In this document: piece by piece, positions 59,089 through 64,000 of the stretch
Layout of the letters: every line of letters starts with the position of its first letter
Numbering within the stretch: position 1 is the stretch's first letter
Source: Ewingella sp049889095
GTDB lineage: Bacteria > Pseudomonadota > Gammaproteobacteria > Enterobacterales > Enterobacteriaceae
Reading direction: 5' to 3' (one strand)
NCBI GenBank assembly: GCA_049889095.1
Contig: JBLJFK010000010.1
Length of the DNA: 64,000 bases
The notes under the pieces: generated by a model
Database searches by the model: none
What the model saw: only the letters and a program-made list of their open reading frames with translations
Told to the model about the DNA's origin: nothing
Position numbers and translations under genes: made by a program

Positions 59089-59816
59089 AGCATGCCCCCA
59101 TTCACAGAAATAACCTGACGCGTGACGTAGCCAGCGATATCAGACATCAAATAGCTCGCCAGCCCTGCGACCTCCTCGGCCGCCCCCATGCGTTTCATCG
59201 GGATCATGCTCATGGCTTCTTTTAGCGCAGGCTCTTCCATCTGGATCATACCAGTGTCTATAAGGCCTGGAGCAATACAGTTAACGGTGATTTTTCGCTT
59301 CGCCAGCTCAATCGCCAACGCCTTCGTCGCACCGATGATGCCGGCTTTCGCCGCGCTGTAATTGACCTGACCACGGTTACCCATCAGACCAGAAACCGAA
59401 GACAGCGTGATAATTCGCCCTCCCTGACGTAGCCCGATCATCGGCATCACGCAGGGATGAATCACGTTATAAAAGCTGTCTAAATTAGTATGAATCACGC
59501 AGTCCCAATCCTCTTCGCTTAACGCGGGGAATGCACCATCGCGCGCGATCCCGGCATTATTAACCACGCCGTAGTAGGCTCCGTGGTTTTCAATGTCCAA
59601 CTCAATGGTGCTACGACTGGCTGCTCTATCTGCGATGTCAAAACTGAGCACGCGACCACTGCCGCCGTTGGCTTTGATCTGCGCTAACGTTTGCTGTGCT
59701 CCCGGAAGATCACGGTGATAATGCACCACAATGCAAAACCCATCGGCAGCGAGCTGGCAGGCGATCGCCCGTCCAATACCTTTACTGGCACCCGTGACCA
59801 AAACTGAACGCGTCAT
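59085..59816 (-). CDS. apeQ: APE-cluster 3-oxoacyl-ACP reductase (FabG-like SDR)
   Basis: NADPH-dependent ketoreductase acting on the growing polyene chain. SDR motifs TGASKGIGR (8-16), NNAG (86-89), and catalytic Ser140, Tyr153 and Lys157 (YSAAK). 243 aa. C-terminal ISVNGGML is FabG-like. Its start overlaps the dehydratase stop by 4 bp and its stop overlaps the ketosynthase start. Confidence 0.92.
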   Translation of the reverse strand: MTRSVLVTGASKGIGRAIACQLAADGFCIVVHYHRDLPGAQQTLAQIKANGGSGRVLSFDIADRAASRSTIELDIENHGAYYGVVNNAGIARDGAFPALSEEDWDCVIHTNLDSFYNVIHPCVMPMIGLRQGGRIITLSSVSGLMGNRGQVNYSAAKAGIIGATKALAIELAKRKITVNCIAPGLIDTGMIQMEEPALKEAMSMIPMKRMGAAEEVAGLASYLMSDIAGYVTRQVISVNGGML

Positions 59817-60289
59817 GCCATTCCATCCTGTTTAAATAGTTGTTTGAGTTCTTGTTGATCTGGCTGGTATGTATTTAGCCGGGCCGTTGCCAAAGAGCAT
59901 CCCGTACAGCTCACTTCCCCTTCAAAACTGCCAAATTTTTCATCTTGCAGTAGCAGCGTCATTTTTATGTCTAATAAGCTGCCGCAGGCGATGGTGGCCG
60001 TTTGGCTGCGTAAGATCCGCGCACCCAGCAACATTCCAAGCCTTGCCGACGGCTCACCGCGTTGGCGACTGTGCCAGCCAGACCATACCCCGACGGTTTG
60101 CGCCATAATTTCCAGAGCAAACCATGCGGGTAAGTCGCCTGCAGGCGTCAGGAACGGCGCTAACACACCCTCACGACTCACCATTACGCGACAATGTACG
60201 CTGTCATCCTCCACTGAGATAACGTCATCAAGCAGCATCATCGGTGAACTATGTGGCAGATACTCGCCTGCTGCCAGATATTCATCCAT
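59813..60289 (-). CDS. apeP: APE-cluster hotdog-fold dehydratase
   Basis: 158-aa FabA/FabZ-like 3-hydroxyacyl-ACP dehydratase of aryl-polyene synthesis. LPHSSPMMLLDDV carries the position of the catalytic His; PAWFALEIMAQTVGVWSG is the hotdog helix, where FabZ has a Glu at the same place (here Glu in ALEIMAQ). APE clusters have two such proteins that form a mixed complex; the partner should lie beyond the right edge. Its ATG shares one base with the upstream stop. Confidence 0.85.
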   Translation of the reverse strand: MDEYLAAGEYLPHSSPMMLLDDVISVEDDSVHCRVMVSREGVLAPFLTPAGDLPAWFALEIMAQTVGVWSGWHSRQRGEPSARLGMLLGARILRSQTATIACGSLLDIKMTLLLQDEKFGSFEGEVSCTGCSLATARLNTYQPDQQELKQLFKQDGMA

Positions 60290-61455
60290 CAGACTTCCCC
60301 CAAGATCAGGCTGGTATTATTGCCGCCAAAAGCAAAAGAATTCGACATCACCACCGGTTTCATCAGCGGTTCAGCTTTCAGCAATAAACCACATTTCGGC
60401 AGTGTCTCGTCGGGTGTAGAATTTGAAAAGTCCTGCGCAGGCAAAGGAATCTTACGCGTTAACAACAACCAACATAGCGCCGCTTCACAAGCACCAGCGG
60501 CACCTAATGTATGTCCGGTTAAATGCTTGGTTGAGCTGCAAGGCGTATTGTCACCAAACAGCTGGTGTACGACCTTCGATTCGATGAGATCATTAAGTCG
60601 CGTTGCCGTGCCGTGCAAATTGATATAACCGACGTCATTCACACATAACCCGGCATCGTGTAATGCCTGTTCGATGGCCCGGATAGCGCCAGCGCCTTCA
60701 GGGTGCGGTGCTGACATATGCCATGCATCGCTTGATTCTCCTACGCCCAGCAAGGCGACCGGTTGTGCATCCCGAGTGAGTAACATCAGCGTTGCCGCTT
60801 CTCCAATAGTGATCCCGCAACGTTCACTGGCAAACGGCTGGCAGCGCGTCATAGACAAGGACTCTAAGCTATTAAAGCCATTAATTGGCATTCGGCTGAG
60901 GGTATCTGCCCCGCCAACAATCACCACGTCGGCAAGACCTGCTTCAATAAGACGACGTCCGCTGATGATAGCGCGTGAGCTTGAGGAACAGGCGGTAGAA
61001 ATCGTGAATTCAGGGCCTTCAAGATTGAGATAGACGCTGAGAAAACGCGCAGAGTCGCCCAATTCCTGCTGATAATAGTGATAACCGTCGGTCGTCTGAC
61101 TATTCAACTGGCCATTCACTAAGCGGTCGCCCTCATTGAGCCCCGAGGTACTGGTTCCCAATACAACCGCAACGCGATCGCGGCCAAAACGTATAATAGC
61201 CTCATCAACCTGAGGGCGGATTTGCGCTAACGCCGCTAATAATAATTGGTTGTTGCGGCTGCGATGCATCGCCAAATCGACAGGGATCTCAGGAAGCTCA
61301 CCCTCAACGCTACCAAGCCAACACGGCTGTTCTGGCTGAACCCAGCCGTCACTCAGTCGCATACCGGGAGCCTCGTTACGATGTAAATTTTCAGCAATTT
61401 CATCAGCATTGCACCCTAGCGCATTCAACATACCCACCGCAGAAATGTAAATCAT
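60289..61455 (-). CDS. apeO: APE-cluster beta-ketoacyl-ACP synthase (KS of KS-CLF pair)
   Basis: Condensing enzyme with Cys156 (STACSSSS), His281 (NLHGTATRLND), Lys310 and His315 (STKHLTGHTLGAA), so catalytically complete. APE systems pair it with a chain-length-factor subunit encoded elsewhere in the cluster. I start it at MIYISAVG (388 aa), one base after the DUF3261 gene stop. Divergent from the other ketosynthase here, it is nearer FabB in its shorter length. Symbol inferred from order. Confidence 0.88.
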   Translation of the reverse strand: MIYISAVGMLNALGCNADEIAENLHRNEAPGMRLSDGWVQPEQPCWLGSVEGELPEIPVDLAMHRSRNNQLLLAALAQIRPQVDEAIIRFGRDRVAVVLGTSTSGLNEGDRLVNGQLNSQTTDGYHYYQQELGDSARFLSVYLNLEGPEFTISTACSSSSRAIISGRRLIEAGLADVVIVGGADTLSRMPINGFNSLESLSMTRCQPFASERCGITIGEAATLMLLTRDAQPVALLGVGESSDAWHMSAPHPEGAGAIRAIEQALHDAGLCVNDVGYINLHGTATRLNDLIESKVVHQLFGDNTPCSSTKHLTGHTLGAAGACEAALCWLLLTRKIPLPAQDFSNSTPDETLPKCGLLLKAEPLMKPVVMSNSFAFGGNNTSLILGEV

Positions 61456-61456
61456 G

Positions 61457-62029
61457 CTAGCTGTCCAGATGTTGAATGGCGATCTGATAACCAAATACCC
61501 GCTGGCGGATACTAATAGGTTGACGTTCACCTTTACTGGTCATATAAACGATTTCTGTCACCAGATTGCCGCGGTTATCGCGCAGTTCACGGCGGTCACC
61601 TTTATCACGTAGCGTCCATCCCTGCGGCAACTGCGGCTGCCATGCGGCAATCGGCCAGTAACTGAGCATGATATCGGCCAAAACCTGGCTGGCTGGCGGC
61701 AGCTCAGGCAACACGATCGATTGCTCCGTGTGGATGCCCTGCGCATCGTAGGTCAGCATAAACAGGCGAATACCTAACGAAGACAGACCTGCCAGCGACA
61801 ACCGTTGTTGATCCGCATTGAGCAACACCAGCAATGACTGTTGTTTGCCTTTCACTGTGGCCGTCAGCAACTGCTGTTGGCTGATCGCAGGCATGATATT
61901 CGGCGCAGGCAGTGTGACGCGCACCCCGGGTTTTAACCATGCCTGCGGCCGATTATCGTGCGGTTTGGTGGCGCAGGACGCCAGTGCCAGCGCCAGACAA
62001 AGCGCCGCAATAATGCGTGAGATCATCAT
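61457..62029 (-). CDS. DUF3261 lipoprotein of the APE cluster
   Basis: 190-aa lipoprotein: signal peptide with lipobox LASC and Cys19, residues 20-190 periplasmic. DUF3261 proteins are standard members of aryl-polyene clusters and are thought to act with the MMPL exporter and a LolA-like carrier in moving the polyene lipid to the outer membrane. The ATG overlaps the exporter stop (ATGATG), and translation of the next ketosynthase is coupled. Confidence 0.85.
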   Translation of the reverse strand: MMISRIIAALCLALALASCATKPHDNRPQAWLKPGVRVTLPAPNIMPAISQQQLLTATVKGKQQSLLVLLNADQQRLSLAGLSSLGIRLFMLTYDAQGIHTEQSIVLPELPPASQVLADIMLSYWPIAAWQPQLPQGWTLRDKGDRRELRDNRGNLVTEIVYMTSKGERQPISIRQRVFGYQIAIQHLDS

Positions 62030-64000
62030 AGTTTTTTTCCTCTGCGGCGCGGTGGCATCGCCAATGGCGAAAGCAAAAATGCCGTGAATATCCCACTGCA
62101 CAACACAATACCGAAACTGCTAATCGCCTGAGTGCTACTAAAGACCATCATACCCAGCGTCAGCAATGAGGTACTCATCGCCACGCTAACGGCAAGCAAC
62201 GACGTTAGCGGCGTGCCGCGGGGATTGCTGAAGAACAACGTATAATTGATGCCAATTCCCAGCACCAGCACCAGCGCCAATAGCGAAAACAGATTTAAGC
62301 TGTGACCACTAAAGGTTAATACCGCCAACCCGCAGCCTAAGGAGAGCAGCGAGGGCAATACGCTAATTAACCCTCTACGCAGACCCAGCCGCATAACATA
62401 GGTGAATGCAATCGCCACAACGGCCCCTAGCAATAACCATCCCAACATGGCGCGATAAAACGCAAACATCTGGTCGAATGACGCTTTGCGGTCGACCCAA
62501 CTGACGCCCGCCTGGTTAACCGTCATTTGTTTCAGCGCAACCGTATTTTTCACACCGTCAGTGGGAACTAACACGCCGCTACGGCCATCGGGCAAAGAGA
62601 GCCACATCAGCGCCCAACCTTCACTGGCTACGCTGTTGAGCCACGTCTCTGGCGTCACCGGCATCGGATTAACATCAACCTGCACCTTGGTTATCCCCGC
62701 CACGGCGAGATTGTCCACCACTTTCGGCGATGCCTGCTTTAATAGCGTTAAATCAATATGTTGCTGTTTTAAGGACGAAAGCGGCAGTAAACGATAACTC
62801 CCCAACCAACCGAGTTTTTTGGCCTGATCCAGCTTCGGCACAAAATGCTCCAGACGTTGCAGTGTCTGTTCCGGGTTATCGCCATAAACCACAAACCATT
62901 TCTGGTCGATACCCTGCCCAGTCAGCGCAGTAATAGCTTTTTCTTGTTGCTGAATATCCTGCGGCAGCGACTGTAGCTGGGCAATGTCATCATTGACCTT
63001 TAGATGCAGTAATCCCGCGACTGAGAAAATGCTCAACACCACCGGCAAGCCAATATATAACATCTTGCGGCTACGCCACGCCGCCAACCAGCACATCAGC
63101 GGCAGCATTAAGGGAACCGGTCTTACCGGCAAACCGCGCGCCAGCCATGGATACCAGCACACGACGGTCAGGCATGATGCAGTAAGGCCTGCGGCGGCAA
63201 AAACAGCCAGTTGGCGTATTCCGGGAAACGGTGCCAGCATCATAATGAGATAGGCGATCACCGTGGTGCTCAACGCCATCATCAATGCGGGGAGAACTTT
63301 ATGTAGACTCTGCCAGGTGGTGGTTTCACGGCCGTGAACCATACGCTCAGTGAGATAATAGAGGGTGTAATCTGCGGAAATACCCACGATGCTGATACTC
63401 ATCACCAGCGTCATCAGATGCAGTTCACCAAAAATCAATAGCGTTACGGTACTGCCTGCTAATGCACCCATTCCCACGGATAATGCACAGAGTAATAACG
63501 GGCGCAGTGAGCGGAACACGCCAAAGATCAGTAACAAAACACCGATGATCGTCGCGATTCCTAGCGTTGAAACATCATGCTTAGCCTGCTGGCTGGCGTA
63601 ATTGCTGTAGAACAATGTGCCGCGTGACATCACTTTTGCGCCCGGAAACTGATGCTGAAGATCCGTTTCCAACGCGGCCAGATCGGTAACTACCTGATGC
63701 GATTGCTGCATATTATAGGACGAACCATTGAGCTCGCCGTGGATGAAGTACCAGCTGCGCCCTTGGTCGTCCTGCGCCACCAGCCACCCGTTTTTCATCC
63801 GCAGGCGGCTGGCGTTCTGTTGTAGTGCAAGCTGAGAACCACGTACCAACATCAGCGGATCGTTTTTAAGCTCCACGCCGCTGACACCGGCAAAAGCGGA
63901 ATACAGCTGGGCCAATACCCAATTAGCCTGCCCTTCGCCACCGTTGGATAAGCGCTGTCGCGTCTGTGGATCGATCATCCCATTGCGATGCTGGTAGAAG
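62026..64000 (-). CDS. MMPL/RND-type exporter of the APE cluster (5' end outside window)
   Basis: Membrane protein of the MMPL/SSD family: two blocks of five to six spans (about residues 130-290 and 500-650 of the visible part) with a large periplasmic loop between. IVGISADYTLYYL and LGIGINYTLFF resemble the conserved proton-relay segments of family transporters. The frame is open to the right edge (reads FYQHRNG before the ATG at 63978), so the start lies beyond 64000. Probably moves the aryl-polyene precursor across the inner membrane. The C-terminus ends PRRRGKK. Confidence 0.87.
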   Translation of the reverse strand, partial: FYQHRNGMIDPQTRQRLSNGGEGQANWVLAQLYSAFAGVSGVELKNDPLMLVRGSQLALQQNASRLRMKNGWLVAQDDQGRSWYFIHGELNGSSYNMQQSHQVVTDLAALETDLQHQFPGAKVMSRGTLFYSNYASQQAKHDVSTLGIATIIGVLLLIFGVFRSLRPLLLCALSVGMGALAGSTVTLLIFGELHLMTLVMSISIVGISADYTLYYLTERMVHGRETTTWQSLHKVLPALMMALSTTVIAYLIMMLAPFPGIRQLAVFAAAGLTASCLTVVCWYPWLARGLPVRPVPLMLPLMCWLAAWRSRKMLYIGLPVVLSIFSVAGLLHLKVNDDIAQLQSLPQDIQQQEKAITALTGQGIDQKWFVVYGDNPEQTLQRLEHFVPKLDQAKKLGWLGSYRLLPLSSLKQQHIDLTLLKQASPKVVDNLAVAGITKVQVDVNPMPVTPETWLNSVASEGWALMWLSLPDGRSGVLVPTDGVKNTVALKQMTVNQAGVSWVDRKASFDQMFAFYRAMLGWLLLGAVVAIAFTYVMRLGLRRGLISVLPSLLSLGCGLAVLTFSGHSLNLFSLLALVLVLGIGINYTLFFSNPRGTPLTSLLAVSVAMSTSLLTLGMMVFSSTQAISSFGIVLCSGIFTAFLLSPLAMPPRRRGKKL

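Overview
The window is chromosomal DNA from a member of Enterobacterales. Nearly every gene is a close relative of an E. coli K-12 gene, and most neighbourhoods are conserved. The repeat families, katE beside udp and the gene junctions point to Yersiniaceae (Rahnella/Serratia/Ewingella-like). That placement is an inference from memory, not a search.

Left edge to 29.7 kb, all read against the E. coli 86-min region: an rrn operon leaves the left edge on the minus strand (P1, P2, boxA and leader are visible; the 16S gene is not). Then come hemG-trkH, pepQ-yigZ, fadBA behind a perfect FadR-type palindrome, fre, ubiD, an inserted pepE, rfaH, tatABCD, ubiE-ubiJ-ubiB, rmuC, a DedA protein, a Tyr/Ser phosphatase, udp with two CRP sites 52 bp apart, katE, dlhH, metE/metR and the biotin transporter yigM.

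29.7 to 55.5 kb corresponds to the E. coli 77-min region: yhhA-like, an inserted LysR/aldo-keto reductase pair, ugpBAECQ (glycerol-3-phosphate uptake, PhoB-type boxes), an aminotransferase, livKHMGF (branched-chain amino acids; no livJ), panM, rpoH, ftsYEX, rsmD, yhhL, yhhN, zntA with a ZntR operator, tusA, yhhQ and dcrB. The most striking small element is a previously unmentioned candidate preQ1-I riboswitch in the yhhQ leader that would occlude the Shine-Dalgarno sequence of a queuosine-precursor transporter.

55.5 kb to the right edge: glpT, then acpT and the distal end of an aryl-polyene (APE) type II fatty-acid/polyketide-like cluster on the minus strand (two ketosynthases, ketoreductase, dehydratase, DUF3261 lipoprotein, MMPL exporter). 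The cluster continues past the right edge.

Non-coding structure is where most of the unexplained signal lies: a 198-bp MITE-like element with 26-bp inverted ends exactly abutting the livK stop, short relatives of it before dcrB, a structured ugpB-ugpA spacer, an 18-bp perfect palindrome upstream of rmuC, a 14-bp perfect stem between pepE and ubiD, and small tandem duplications at gene ends. I found no tRNA, CRISPR array, phage or insertion sequence with a transposase, and no convincing wholly new gene system.
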